Source: Nostocoides sp. F2B08
GTDB lineage: Bacteria > Actinomycetota > Actinomycetes > Actinomycetales > Dermatophilaceae
Assembly (NCBI RefSeq): GCF_009184895.1
Contig: NZ_WESE01000005.1
Coordinates: 124,001 to 188,000 of the forward strand
Direction: 5' to 3'
Length of the DNA stretch: 64,000 nucleotides
The stretch's first letter is position 1. Each line of letters begins with the position of its first letter. Below, piece after piece: positions 38,037 through 48,000 of this stretch. Below the pieces are notes generated by a model. It saw nothing but the letters and a program-made list of their open reading frames with translations. It made no database searches and was not told the DNA's origin. A program made the translations under genes and the position numbers.

Positions 38037-38822
38037 ATGGCAAAGGCGCAGCGCATCGCACTCGGTATCGACATCGGCGGCTCGGGGGTCAAGGGGGCTC
38101 CCGTCGACCTCGACAAGGGGGAGATGCTGCTGGACCGGCACAAGATCGAAACGCCGCAGCCGTCGACGCCCCGGGCCATCGGCGAGGTGGTCGCGCAGAT
38201 CGCGGAGTTCTTCGCCGATGACATCCCCGAGGACGCGCCGATCGGCATCACCGTGCCCGGCGTCGTGCAGCGCGGGGTCGTCCGGTTCGTCGGCAACATC
38301 GACCAGGAGTGGGTGGACTACGACGGGGACACCCATTTCGAGCAGCTCATCGGCCGGCCCGTCCACCTCATCAACGACGCCGACGCCGCCGCCGTCGCCG
38401 AGTCGCGCTACGGCGCGGCGCGTGGTCGCGACGGCCTGGTCATCGTCACGACGCTCGGCACGGGCATCGGCGCCGGCCTGGTCTATGACGGGGTGCTCAT
38501 CCCCAACGCCGAGCTGGGGCACCTCATCATGAACGGCGAGAAGGCCGAGGCCCGGGCAGCGAGCAGCGCCAAGGACCGCGAGGACCTCAGCTACGAGGAG
38601 TGGGCGACCGGGCGGCTCCAGCCGTACTACGAGTACGTCGAGAACCTCCTGTGGCCCGACCTCTTCGTCGTGGGCGGCGGGGTCTCGCGCAAGTCCGACA
38701 AGTTCCTGCCGCTGCTCCGGCTGCGGACGCCCATCGTCCCCGCCGAGCTGCGCAACAACGCCGGCATCGTCGGCGCCGCCGCCGTCGCCGCCGACTACGC
38801 CGCGGGCAAGAAGGTCGGCTGA
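38037..38822 (+). CDS. ppgK: Polyphosphate glucokinase
   Basis: A 261-residue ROK-type kinase that phosphorylates glucose with polyphosphate or ATP, characteristic of actinobacteria. [20 protein letters not shown] is the phosphate-1 motif and [14 protein letters not shown] is a family block. [14 protein letters not shown] holds the catalytic Asp, [15 protein letters not shown] the phosphate-2 loop, and [16 protein letters not shown] the sugar-binding region. ATG 38037 starts about 37 nt after ribokinase. A long palindrome follows the stop codon. Confidence 0.93.
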   Translation: MAKAQRIALGIDIGGSGVKGAPVDLDKGEMLLDRHKIETPQPSTPRAIGEVVAQIAEFFADDIPEDAPIGITVPGVVQRGVVRFVGNIDQEWVDYDGDTHFEQLIGRPVHLINDADAAAVAESRYGAARGRDGLVIVTTLGTGIGAGLVYDGVLIPNAELGHLIMNGEKAEARAASSAKDREDLSYEEWATGRLQPYYEYVENLLWPDLFVVGGGVSRKSDKFLPLLRLRTPIVPAELRNNAGIVGAAAVAADYAAGKKVG

Positions 38823-38834
38823 GCGGCGCACCGA

Positions 38835-38900
38835 CCGCGCGAGGGACGGCGCGGCGGTGGTCATCGGGTCGGATAGCCACCGCTGAACCGTCCGTCGCGG
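38835..38900. repeat. Imperfect palindrome after ppgK, related to the one after fadD
   Basis: Nested arms are CCGCG (38835-38839)/CGCGG (38896-38900), GGACGG (38844-38849)/CCGTCC (38888-38893) and CGGTGG (38855-38860)/CCACCG (38877-38882). The left arm shares GAGGGACGGCG and GCGGTGGTCATC, with slight changes, with the hairpin at 51622-51685. It lies between convergent ppgK and the methyltransferase gene, so it probably terminates both. Confidence 0.6.
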
Positions 38901-38918
38901 GGTAAGCCGTTGAGCTCG

Positions 38919-40163
38919 TCAGTCCGGCGTCACGACGAGCACGGACGGCTGCCCGCTGACCCGGGTGAGCACGATCGTCGCCTGCGCCCCGTCGCCGGCC
39001 TTGCGGGTGATCCGCAGGTCCCGGCGAAGCCGGTCCTCGTCGAGCCGGATGCCGCGCTTCTTGATCGTGACGCCGGTGATTCCGCGGGCGCGCAGCCACG
39101 ACCGCAACGACTTGACGTTGAACGGCATCGCCTCGCTCACGGCATAGCGCCGTGCGAACGGCAGGTCGACGTGTCGGTCGGCGCTCACATAGCCGAGCCC
39201 CGGCTCGAGCTCGAGCCCGTCGGTGCGCACCGTCACCGCCCCGAGCAGCCCCGCCCGCGTGACGGCGTGGTCCGGCTCGTACAGCCACGGTCCGAGCTCT
39301 CCAAGCCGTGGTGAGCGGGCGGGCACCTCGCCGGCCATCGACGCGTCGACCCGGACCGGACCACTGTCGGGTGACGAGGACAGCACGAGTGCCGTGCGGC
39401 CCCGCCGGCGCACGAGCGGTCCGAACCAGACGACGCACTCGAGCAGGTCCCCGTCGAGGCTCACCCACTGCGCCTCGGTGGCCGGCGGCTGGTCGCCGTG
39501 CGGGAAGGACGGACTGAGCTTGACGCCGGTCGCAGGCACGACACGCGCGACCTCGAGGACGTAGTCCCACGAGGGGGCCATCTCGTCGAGCCGGAACACC
39601 CGTCGCGTGCGACCCGACAGATCTGCCACACCCGGCGTCCGCCGTGCCGGGTCCATCCACACCCCGACCCGATCGAGCACCGGGTCGGCCGGCGGCTCGA
39701 AGTCCTCCGCGAAGCCGTGCCGGGCACGCGAGTCCGGCCAGGGCCTCAGGTTGGCGTCGGCGACCCGCGCGGTGACCGGGTCGGCGTCGATCGCGGCGAC
39801 CGTCACGCCGAGCACCGACAGTGCCATCGCGTCGGCCCCGATCCCGCACCCGAGGTCATGGACCGTGGCCAGGCTGGCCCGCGCATACCGCTCCGCGTGC
39901 TGGGCGGCCACCTCGAGCCGGGAGGCCTGTTCGAGACCGTCGGACGTGAACAGCATGCCGTCGGCGAACTCGCCGAACTTGTCCCGCGCGCGCAGCCGGA
40001 GCCTGGCCTGGGTGAGCAGGGCGGCGGTCTGTTCCGGGCTGAACCCGTCCCGCCGCAGCCGGGTCTGCTCGGCCAACTCGGTCGCGGGGTCGTAGGGCGG
40101 AAGGGAGCGGAGCGCGGCGAAACCCTGCGGTGACGCCAGCCACCGCACCGTCGCCACATCCAT
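38919..40163 (-). CDS. SAM-dependent methyltransferase with C-terminal THUMP-like domain
   Basis: A 414-residue class I methyltransferase. The SAM-binding motif I is TVHDLGCGIGADAMALSVLG (~residues 95-115), followed by VAAIDADPVTARVADANLR. WMDPARR with the preceding LDRVGV is the motif IV-like region. The last ~75 residues (MPFNVKSLRSWLRARGITGV, then TIKKRGIRLDEDRLRRDL) match a THUMP-like module found in uncharacterised actinobacterial methyltransferases. The RNA target is unknown. The ATG at 40163 was chosen because upstream codons run into the CIRCE region of groES, with which this gene diverges. Confidence 0.8.
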   Translation of the reverse strand: MDVATVRWLASPQGFAALRSLPPYDPATELAEQTRLRRDGFSPEQTAALLTQARLRLRARDKFGEFADGMLFTSDGLEQASRLEVAAQHAERYARASLATVHDLGCGIGADAMALSVLGVTVAAIDADPVTARVADANLRPWPDSRARHGFAEDFEPPADPVLDRVGVWMDPARRTPGVADLSGRTRRVFRLDEMAPSWDYVLEVARVVPATGVKLSPSFPHGDQPPATEAQWVSLDGDLLECVVWFGPLVRRRGRTALVLSSSPDSGPVRVDASMAGEVPARSPRLGELGPWLYEPDHAVTRAGLLGAVTVRTDGLELEPGLGYVSADRHVDLPFARRYAVSEAMPFNVKSLRSWLRARGITGVTIKKRGIRLDEDRLRRDLRITRKAGDGAQATIVLTRVSGQPSVLVVTPD

Positions 40164-40202
40164 AGCGCCAGATCCTCGCACGAGCACGGCCCTGATCTCA
40201 CC

Positions 40203-40229
40203 CTGGCACTCGGCTTGACCGAGTGCTAA
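40203..40229. promoter_or_regulatory. CIRCE operator 1 (HrcA binding site)
   Basis: CTGGCACTC-N9-GAGTGCTAA, seven or eight of nine positions per arm matching the CIRCE consensus TTAGCACTC-N9-GAGTGCTAA. It overlaps the -35 element of the groES promoter. The HrcA repressor gene is not in the window. Confidence 0.92.
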
Positions 40230-40244
40230 CCAGCGACCTAGATT
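40215..40244 (+). promoter_or_regulatory. groES-groEL promoter
   Basis: TTGACC (40215-40220), an 18-bp spacer, then TAGATT (40239-40244). The -35 lies inside CIRCE 1, and CIRCE 2 covers the expected transcription start at ~40251, so HrcA would block both polymerase binding and initiation. Confidence 0.75.
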
Positions 40245-40249
40245 CATCC

Positions 40250-40276
40250 TTGGCACTCGACTCGTGCGAGTGCCAA
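40250..40276. promoter_or_regulatory. CIRCE operator 2
   Basis: TTGGCACTC-N9-GAGTGCCAA, perfectly symmetrical, one base per arm from the consensus. Its centre is 47 bp from that of CIRCE 1, about four and a half helical turns. Confidence 0.92.
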
Positions 40277-40393
40277 CCTCCGTGCCAGAGCCCACGGCCT
40301 CGACCCCCGCGACGGCGGGGCCCAGAAGGCGGCGGCACGGTCGTGAATTCCGTCCAGATCGACTTCACCCGTGAAGGGGAGGAGCAAGAAACC

Positions 40394-40690
40394 ATGTCGG
40401 TTTCCATCAAGCCGCTCGACGACAGGATCGTCGTCAAGTCCCTCGAGGCCGAGCAGACCACCGCGTCCGGCCTCGTCATCCCGGACACCGCGAAGGAGAA
40501 GCCCCAGGAGGGCGAGGTCGTCGCGGTCGGCCCGGGCCGCTGGAACGAGGACGGCGACGAGCGCGTCCCCATGGACATCAAGGTCGGCGACCGCGTCATC
40601 TACAGCAAGTACGGCGGCACCGAGGTCAAGCACGGTGGCGAGGAGTTCCTCATCCTCTCCTCCCGCGACGTCCTCGCGATCGTCGGCTGA
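40394..40690 (+). CDS. groES: Co-chaperonin GroES
   Basis: A 98-residue lid of the GroEL folding chamber. [20 protein letters not shown] is the conserved N-terminus, [20 protein letters not shown] contains the mobile loop with its Ile-Val-Ile-type contact residues, and [20 protein letters not shown] is the C-terminal block. The leader of ~140 nt after the CIRCE-regulated promoter contains a good ribosome binding site (GGGGAGGAG, ~15 nt upstream). groEL follows after 123 nt that include a strong hairpin. Confidence 0.96.
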   Translation: MSVSIKPLDDRIVVKSLEAEQTTASGLVIPDTAKEKPQEGEVVAVGPGRWNEDGDERVPMDIKVGDRVIYSKYGGTEVKHGGEEFLILSSRDVLAIVG

Positions 40691-40712
40691 CCAGGCCGCA
40701 CCCAGCCGAGTG

Positions 40713-40754
40713 GGTATGCGGTGCGCGCCTCGCCTGAGCCGCGCACCGCATACC
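40713..40754 (+). terminator. 15-bp perfect hairpin between groES and groEL
   Basis: GGTATGCGGTGCGCG (40713-40727) pairs without mismatch with CGCGCACCGCATACC (40740-40754) across a 12-nt loop. There is no T-run, so it may attenuate or mark an RNA processing site rather than fully terminate. Both arms contain the window's over-represented word GTATGCG/CGCATAC. Confidence 0.6.
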
Positions 40755-40804
40755 TCCTCCCGCAGCGAGCGGCACGCACCCGACGTACTGACGCACTGAC
40801 GTAA

Positions 40805-42433
<1,629 letters not shown>

Positions 42434-42457
42434 GGCTGACTCTCCCCAACAGCGCCG

Positions 42458-42489
42458 GTGCCGCGCGTCCCTCACGGGGCGCGCGGCAC
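42458..42489 (+). terminator. groEL terminator hairpin
   Basis: GTGCCGCGCG (42458-42467) pairs with CGCGCGGCAC (42480-42489). Three further G-C pairs and one G-U pair continue the stem to a 4-nt loop, giving about 14 bp. A C/T-rich stretch follows. Confidence 0.7.
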
Positions 42490-42512
42490 TCGCGTTCCCA
42501 GGGCTGCCCCTC

Positions 42513-42584
42513 CCGTGTTTGGTCAGTCGCACTGAGTCAGGTGTGCCGTAGTGCACCTGACTCGGTGCAGCGCACCAAACACGG
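42513..42584. terminator. 72-nt nested palindrome between groEL and the S4 gene
   Basis: Outer arms CCGTGTTTGGT (42513-42523) and ACCAAACACGG (42574-42584) match perfectly. Inner arms near GCACTGAGTCAGGTG and CACCTGACTCGGTGC match with one change, flanking a short centre. The element lies between convergent stop codons and ends 2 nt before the S4-gene stop, so it probably terminates from both sides. Confidence 0.65.
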
Positions 42585-42586
42585 CT

Positions 42587-42868
42587 TCAGCGGCTGGTGA
42601 CGACGAACCGCTGCCGGGCGTACTCGACGACGTCACCGGGGTGCAGCTGACGACCACGGCGGGTCTCGACGACCCCGTCGACCGTCACCTCGCCACGCTC
42701 GATCGCCTCCCGTGCCTCGCCGCCGTCCTCGACGATCCCGGTGAGCTTGAGCAGCTGACCGAGCCGGATCATCTCGTCCCGGATCGGGATCTCGACCGGT
42801 CGGTCGTCCGGTATGCGGTGCTCACCCCTGGAGTGCTCCATGGGGTCATGTTCCCAAACGTCACTCAC
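42587..42868 (-). CDS. Small S4-domain RNA-binding protein
   Basis: A 93-residue protein with an S4 domain in residues ~30-90: IRLGQLLKLTGIVEDGGEAR, REAIERGEVTVDGVVETRRG and HPGDVVEYARQRFVV. Free-standing S4 proteins of this size bind structured RNA or ribosomal subunits (the YbcJ/RqcP/Hsp15-like range); which one is not clear. The GTG start at 42868 overlaps the upstream phosphoesterase stop (GTGA), indicating coupling. An internal ATG at 42841 would give an 84-residue product that still contains the whole domain. Confidence 0.82.
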   Translation of the reverse strand: MSDVWEHDPMEHSRGEHRIPDDRPVEIPIRDEMIRLGQLLKLTGIVEDGGEAREAIERGEVTVDGVVETRRGRQLHPGDVVEYARQRFVVTSR

Positions 42869-45102
42869 GGCGAAGGTGAGGGGGCCGGGGCGACCGCCGG
42901 GGAGGCAGCGCCGGTCGGTGAGGCAGCGCCCGTCGGTGCCGCGCCGTCCGACCCGTCCTCCGCATCAGCCGCCTCGACAGTGCGCTGCGTGATCCGCGTC
43001 GCCGCACTGCACTCACGCGGACTCTCCTCGTCCACCGGACGGGTGTCGATCCGCGAGCCGTTGACGAGCGTGATGTCGTCGTACGCGGGACGGCCCCGGA
43101 TGAGGTTCTGGTACTGGTACCGCGTGAGGGTGGCCAGCCGGCAGTCGGTGTCGAACGCGAGGACGTCGAAGGCGAAGGGCTGGCCGGTGAGCTCCTCACC
43201 CGGCGCCTGCTCGGTGAAGTGGGCGAACGGGCCGCCCCCGGTGAAGCTCCCGGCCTGGATGCGGTTCCCCTCGAGCGCCTGGCTGTGCATGTGCCCGTTC
43301 ACCGCGACCCCGACGTCGGGCACGTCGAGGACCGCCCACGGCTCGTGGCTGACCAGGAGATCGACGGGCTCACGGCCCTCGAAGGCGGCGATGAACCGAT
43401 CTCGGGCGGGCTGCTGTTTCTCGGCCGACCCGGAGCCGCTGTCGCCGAACCACCGCGGGTCGTTGAATCCCGCGATCCGCAGACCGCCGATCTCCAGCTC
43501 GGTATAGCGGTCCGGGGAGGGCTGCAGGACGTAGGCGTTCGGCACCGAGGCGATGGCGTCGACGACGCCGTAGTCGAGCTCGGAGCGGGCGTCGTGGTTG
43601 CCCCGGACGAAGACATAGGGCACCTCGAGGGAGGCGATCCCCTCCCGGATGTCGGAGGCGTCCAGCTCGGCCGGGGACCCGAAGTTCACGATGTCACCGG
43701 CGTCGACGACGAGGTCGATCTCCTCCTCCTCGACGATGCTGCGCATGAGGGGATAGAGGTTCGAGGCGTGTACGTCCGCGACGAGCAGGACACGCAGCGC
43801 GACGTCGCGTTCGACCGCCGTCTCGGTGTACTTCTCCTGCAGGGCCTCCGAGAGCACGATCAGGTTGCGCAGGTACGGCGCCACCTGCGCCGACCGCTCC
43901 TCGACATCGCCGAAGATCCCGAGGTTCGACTGAACGGCGGTGAGCACGCCTGTGGTCGCGAAGGTGGGCTCCCGGTCCACGCGGTAGGTCCGCTGCATCG
44001 AGATCGCCGCCATCGCCGTCGCGGCGAGAGCAGCCGTCGTGGCCGAGGCCACCAGCCACCGCCGTGGCCGGCGATGCCGGACGAGGGCATAGGCGATGAG
44101 CATGAGCACCATCGCGACGACGGCACCGGCGAGGAAGCGGATGCCGATCTGGATCGCCGTGGAGCGGATGGCCTGGGCCAGCTCCTCGCTCGAGGGCTGC
44201 AGGCTGCTCGCGCTCATCCCCGGTCGGGCCAGCGCCTCGGTGATCTCCTGTCGGATCTGGGGGGAGGCGACGATGCCCGGGGCCAGCCCGCGGAAGTTGA
44301 GCGTGATGTCGCCGAAGACGGTCGGCACGAGGATGTTCGTCGCCTCCCGCGGGTCCGGCGAGAGCGACACGGTCGCCTGGTAGTACTGCGTCTGCGCGGT
44401 GACCGGCGCGAGGTTCGTCGCGATGACCCCGCCGAGCAGCGCGATGACCGTGAACGCGACGGTTGAGAGGACGTGCTTGCTGTGCGGCGCCCCGATGGGC
44501 CAGCCGGCCCGCCACCACGCCACGGCCGCCGTCGCTGCCGGCCAGAGCACGAGAGCCGCGGCGACGAGCCGCTCGTGCAGCCCGAACACTCCCGCAGGCA
44601 GCGCGAGGGTGGCCGTCAGGGACGCGACCGCCACGAGGAGGACGATGCTCGCAGGGCAGGCGACCTGCGGCCGGAGCAGCCCTTCGGCCCGGTCATGCGT
44701 TCCGAACCAGGGCCAGACCGCGAGCAGCACGAACGCGAGCGCCGCGACGACGGTGTGCACGACCGAGCCCTCACCCCGGGCGGGCAGGGGGAGGGCTGCG
44801 ACCCCCACGGTCGCGACGCCGGCCCCGGCGAGGACCGCGCGACCCTGCCACCGCATACCGGGAAGGCACCCGGCGGTGACCACGTGCATGAGGCCGGTGA
44901 GGACCAGAGCGGTCGTCATGACCCAGCGGTTGGGCGTGGCGATCGCGGCGAGAGCGCTGATCGACTCGCGCACCGTGTCGAAGTCCGGCCGCTGGACCGA
45001 CTGCGCGAGGGTCCAGCCCCCGATGAGGAACAGCGCCGCCGCCGTCGAGGACAGCAGGGCGGCACGCGGGTATCCCCGCGACTGCTGCGTGGCGTCGGTC
45101 AT
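42865..45102 (-). CDS. DUF998-like multi-pass membrane protein fused to a metallophosphoesterase
   Basis: A 745-residue fusion. Residues ~10-235 form about six or seven transmembrane helices; the segment around DFDTVRESISALAAIATPNR and WVMTTALVLTGLMHVVTAG resembles DUF998. Two more helices follow near 245 and 340-395. From ~455 comes a calcineurin-like phosphoesterase: VLLVADVHASN, VVDAGDIVNFGS, VFVRGNHDARSE, LLVSHEPWAVLD and VNGHMHSQ supply all five metal motifs. The C-terminal ~50 residues are Ala/Pro/Ser-rich with an 18-bp tandem repeat (42902-42937). TACAGT (45110-45115, minus strand) ends 7 nt before the ATG. It diverges from a second membrane phosphoesterase. Confidence 0.82.
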   Translation of the reverse strand: MTDATQQSRGYPRAALLSSTAAALFLIGGWTLAQSVQRPDFDTVRESISALAAIATPNRWVMTTALVLTGLMHVVTAGCLPGMRWQGRAVLAGAGVATVGVAALPLPARGEGSVVHTVVAALAFVLLAVWPWFGTHDRAEGLLRPQVACPASIVLLVAVASLTATLALPAGVFGLHERLVAAALVLWPAATAAVAWWRAGWPIGAPHSKHVLSTVAFTVIALLGGVIATNLAPVTAQTQYYQATVSLSPDPREATNILVPTVFGDITLNFRGLAPGIVASPQIRQEITEALARPGMSASSLQPSSEELAQAIRSTAIQIGIRFLAGAVVAMVLMLIAYALVRHRRPRRWLVASATTAALAATAMAAISMQRTYRVDREPTFATTGVLTAVQSNLGIFGDVEERSAQVAPYLRNLIVLSEALQEKYTETAVERDVALRVLLVADVHASNLYPLMRSIVEEEEIDLVVDAGDIVNFGSPAELDASDIREGIASLEVPYVFVRGNHDARSELDYGVVDAIASVPNAYVLQPSPDRYTELEIGGLRIAGFNDPRWFGDSGSGSAEKQQPARDRFIAAFEGREPVDLLVSHEPWAVLDVPDVGVAVNGHMHSQALEGNRIQAGSFTGGGPFAHFTEQAPGEELTGQPFAFDVLAFDTDCRLATLTRYQYQNLIRGRPAYDDITLVNGSRIDTRPVDEESPRECSAATRITQRTVEAADAEDGSDGAAPTGAASPTGAASPAVAPAPSPSP
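42902..42937. repeat. Two tandem 18-bp units in the phosphoesterase C-terminus
   Basis: GAGGCAGCGCCGGTCGGT (42902-42919) is followed directly by a copy with one change (42920-42937). In the protein they give the repeated PTGAAS/PTGAAS tail. Likely slippage in a low-complexity linker. Confidence 0.8.
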
Positions 45103-45212
45103 CACGGCAACTGTATGCGTGGGTCGCCTCGACCTCGGTCGACCGGGCCGGTCGGGGCCGGGAACCTGCGAACCGCCCCTCGGGTGACGGCGCACTCTGT
45201 CACGATGGCCGC

Positions 45213-47912
45213 ATGACCGCAGGACCTCACACGGGGCGGCCGCCCACGGTCACCGTAGCCGGGGTCCTCACCGGCCTGGGCGCGGTGCTGAGCGCTGGGC
45301 TCGCCGCCCTGTTGCTCGTGACCTCCACGATGCCCGAGGTGATCGCCGAGCTGCCTCCCGAGGTGGACCCCGACGTCTCGCTCATCGTGGTGCGGGTGCT
45401 CGCGGGCCTGATGATCGTGTCATCGATCGTGCAGGGCTTCGCCGCCGTCCAGATCATGCGCGGTGCGAACAGCGGACGGCTCATCGCGACCATCATGGTC
45501 CTGGTTCAGCTGGCCAACGCATGGACCGTGCTCGACGAGGTCGGCCCGGGCGTCTTCGGCGGCCTGGCAGGGCTGGTCACGGCGTCCGTGACGATCTTCC
45601 TGCTGTGGAACCGGAGCGCCTCGGCGTGGTTCGACCGGCCGCGCGACCGGGCGGTCGCGGCCACGCTGGAGGGAGTGAGCGGCCGGGCGGGTCCCGGATC
45701 GACGACTCCCCGGGTCCTCGACTTCGTGTTCCGGCTCACCGTGCTGGGTGCGACGATCGCGCTGACCCCCGGGATCACCGTCGACTCGACCGGCGCCTTG
45801 CTCCTCGCCGTCGTGGCGATCTCCATCGCGGGGGCGGTGCTGCAGCCGATCTTCCTGCGGATCGCCATGGTCTTCGGCTGGGTCGGCGCGGTCGTCCTCG
45901 CCCTGTTCGCGAACGCCGTGGTCCTCGGCGTGGGTCTGTACCTCACTCCCGGGGTGGGCACGAGCAGCCCGCTCAGCGTGTTCCTGGCGGCGTGGGTGTA
46001 TGCGCTGGTCATGACTGTCCTGACCTGGGCGTTGAGCATCAACGGACGCGACTATCTCACCGTGCACGCGATGCGGATGGGGGCCCGCGGTCCGGAGACC
46101 CCGCGATCGGACGTCCCGGGTGTGGTCTTCGTCCAGCTCGACGGTGTTCCCGCCCCGCTTCTCGGGCAGGAGATCCGAGCCGGCAACATTCCGACGATCA
46201 GCCGGTGGATCCGCTCGGGCAGCCACACCTGGACCGAGTGGACCGCGCGGGTGCCGTCGACCACTCCCGTCAGCCAGGCCGGGATCCTGCACGGCACGAA
46301 CGACGAGATCCCGGCCTTCCGCTGGTTCGACCGCGGGCTGGGGCGGCTCGTGGTCGCCAACCGGCCCGAGGACGCGGCCCTGATCGAGGACCGTGTCAGC
46401 AACGGCCGGGGGCTGCTCGCCGACGAGGGGGTCAGCATCTCCAACCTCTTCTCGGGCGACGCCGACACCTCCCTGTTGACGATGAGCGGGCTGCGCCGCT
46501 CCGGCGGCGGACTCGGTCCGTCACAGTCGTACGCCGCGTTCTTCACCCATCCGGCCGGGATCCTGCGGGCCGTGATCCTCACGATCGGCGAGATGGTCAA
46601 GGAGGTCTTCCAGGCCAGGCGCCAGGTTCGCATCGGGATGGAGCCGCGGATCCATCGGGGAGGGGCGTATGTCGCGCTCCGCGCTGTGACCAACGTCCTG
46701 CTGCGCGACCTCAACGTCGCTCTCGTCGTCGAGGCGATGATGCGAGGGGCGAAGTCGATCTACGTCGACTTCGTCGACTACGACGAGATCGCCCACCACG
46801 CCGGCGTGACCCGGTCCGAGTCGCTCGCGGCCCTCCACGGGCTCGACGAGGCCCTCCGGAGCCTCGAGCAGGTGGTCGACGCGGGCATCACCCCCCGGCC
46901 CTACCACTTCGTGCTCATCTCCGACCACGGGCAGAGCCAGGGACCGACGTTCCGGCAGCGCTTCGGCGTCTCGCTCGAGGACGTGGTCCGTCAGCACATG
47001 AGCGGCGCGGGCACCCTGACCGCAGAGACGGGGGAGGTCGAGGCGTGGGGACCGGTCAACGTCCTGCTGGGTCAGCTCTCGGACCAGGACTCAGTGACCG
47101 GACGCGTCACCCGACGAGCGATCTCCAACCGACCCAAGGACGCCCCGGTAGGACCGAGGGGCCCTGCCGAAACCTCGGCCGAGGTCGGCGCAGCGACCGG
47201 AGAGGACGTGGCCGACGTGACCGTCGTGGGGTCGGGCAACCTCGGCTGCATCTGGTTCAGCGACCTGCCACGCCGGCTGTCGGCCGCCGACATCGAGCAG
47301 CGGCACCCCGGACTGCTGGCGGCGCTCGCGACCCATCCCGGGATCGGGTTCGTCGTCGTCGACACCGACGAGGGACCGACGGCCCTCGGGGCGAGGGGGA
47401 GCCACCGCCTGACAACGGGTCAGGTGAGTGGCGTGGACCCGCTCGCGCCATTCGGGCCCCGGGCGGCATCGGACTTCGCGCGCGTGATGGCGTTCGCGAC
47501 CGCGCCGGACATCTATGTCAACTCCTCCTACGACCCGGTCCTCGACGAGGTGAGCGCGTTCGAGGAGCTCGTCGGCTGTCACGGAGGTCTCGGCGGCTGG
47601 CAGACCAGGCCACTGTTGGTCCACCCGGCCTCGTGGGACCTGGGCGAGGACCTTCTCGACGAGGGTCGACTGGTGGGGGCGGACACCGTGCACCGGCAGC
47701 TCGTCCGATGGCTCGAGGATCTGGGTCATCGTCGCGACCTCCGGGTCGCAGAGGTCACCCCGAACGAATCGGCGCTGCTCGGCGAAGCGGTCGACACCTC
47801 GGAGAACGCAGAGCGTGAGGACGGGGTCCACACCGTCGGCGACCTCGATGGTGAAGGTGTCCCGGACGGTGACCCACGTCTGGGAGATGTCGATCGCCGG
47901 ACGACCATCTGA
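45213..47912 (+). CDS. Holin_4-like membrane module fused to an alkaline-phosphatase-superfamily phosphodiesterase
   Basis: An 899-residue fusion. Residues ~15-125 hold three or four transmembrane helices. Residues ~165-270 hold four more, the set TPGITVDSTGALLLAVVAIS / VLQPIFLRIAMVFGWVG being typical of the phage-holin-4 superfamily. The rest is a type I phosphodiesterase/nucleotide-pyrophosphatase domain: VVFVQLDGVPAPLLGQEI (metal Asp), RVPSTTPVSQAGILHGTN (Thr nucleophile), YVDFVDYDEIAHHAGVTR (Asp/His) and FVLISDHGQSQGP (DHG). The last ~55 codons overlap, in antisense, a decayed gene and look non-native: the family would normally end near VRWLEDLGHR. No ribosome binding site is obvious. Confidence 0.82.
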   Translation: MTAGPHTGRPPTVTVAGVLTGLGAVLSAGLAALLLVTSTMPEVIAELPPEVDPDVSLIVVRVLAGLMIVSSIVQGFAAVQIMRGANSGRLIATIMVLVQLANAWTVLDEVGPGVFGGLAGLVTASVTIFLLWNRSASAWFDRPRDRAVAATLEGVSGRAGPGSTTPRVLDFVFRLTVLGATIALTPGITVDSTGALLLAVVAISIAGAVLQPIFLRIAMVFGWVGAVVLALFANAVVLGVGLYLTPGVGTSSPLSVFLAAWVYALVMTVLTWALSINGRDYLTVHAMRMGARGPETPRSDVPGVVFVQLDGVPAPLLGQEIRAGNIPTISRWIRSGSHTWTEWTARVPSTTPVSQAGILHGTNDEIPAFRWFDRGLGRLVVANRPEDAALIEDRVSNGRGLLADEGVSISNLFSGDADTSLLTMSGLRRSGGGLGPSQSYAAFFTHPAGILRAVILTIGEMVKEVFQARRQVRIGMEPRIHRGGAYVALRAVTNVLLRDLNVALVVEAMMRGAKSIYVDFVDYDEIAHHAGVTRSESLAALHGLDEALRSLEQVVDAGITPRPYHFVLISDHGQSQGPTFRQRFGVSLEDVVRQHMSGAGTLTAETGEVEAWGPVNVLLGQLSDQDSVTGRVTRRAISNRPKDAPVGPRGPAETSAEVGAATGEDVADVTVVGSGNLGCIWFSDLPRRLSAADIEQRHPGLLAALATHPGIGFVVVDTDEGPTALGARGSHRLTTGQVSGVDPLAPFGPRAASDFARVMAFATAPDIYVNSSYDPVLDEVSAFEELVGCHGGLGGWQTRPLLVHPASWDLGEDLLDEGRLVGADTVHRQLVRWLEDLGHRRDLRVAEVTPNESALLGEAVDTSENAEREDGVHTVGDLDGEGVPDGDPRLGDVDRRTTI

Positions 47913-47966
47913 GGTCACCGTGTAGACCCACTCCACGATCGAGCCCCGATACCGACCGGCCGTTCC
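47753..47966 (-). pseudogene. Relic of a LURP-one-related (LOR) gene, 5'-truncated
   Basis: The minus-strand frame reads RYRGSIVEWVYTVTSDGRPA, DISQTWVTVRDTFTIEVADG and VDPVLTLCVLRGVDRF, which resembles the C-terminal ~65 residues of tubby-like LOR proteins. The upstream half is absent, with the spermidine-synthase-like gene immediately beyond. No in-frame stop appears at the expected end, and the region lies under the 3' end of the phosphodiesterase gene. I read it as a decayed remnant. Recognition is from memory and should be confirmed by profile search. Confidence 0.5.
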
Positions 47967-47987
47967 GCGGGTCGGCCTCCACCGACG

Positions 47988-47993
47988 TAGCCT
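47988..47993 (+). promoter_or_regulatory. -10 element of the MFS/spermidine-synthase-like gene
   Basis: TAGCCT ends 7 nt before the ATG at 48001; no ribosome binding site is visible, suggesting a leaderless transcript. Confidence 0.45.
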
Positions 47994-48000
47994 GGGCGAC

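Noticed and set aside
42513..42584. CRISPR-like or insertion-sequence end
   Set aside because: Single palindrome, no spacers, no transposase and no target-site duplication seen.
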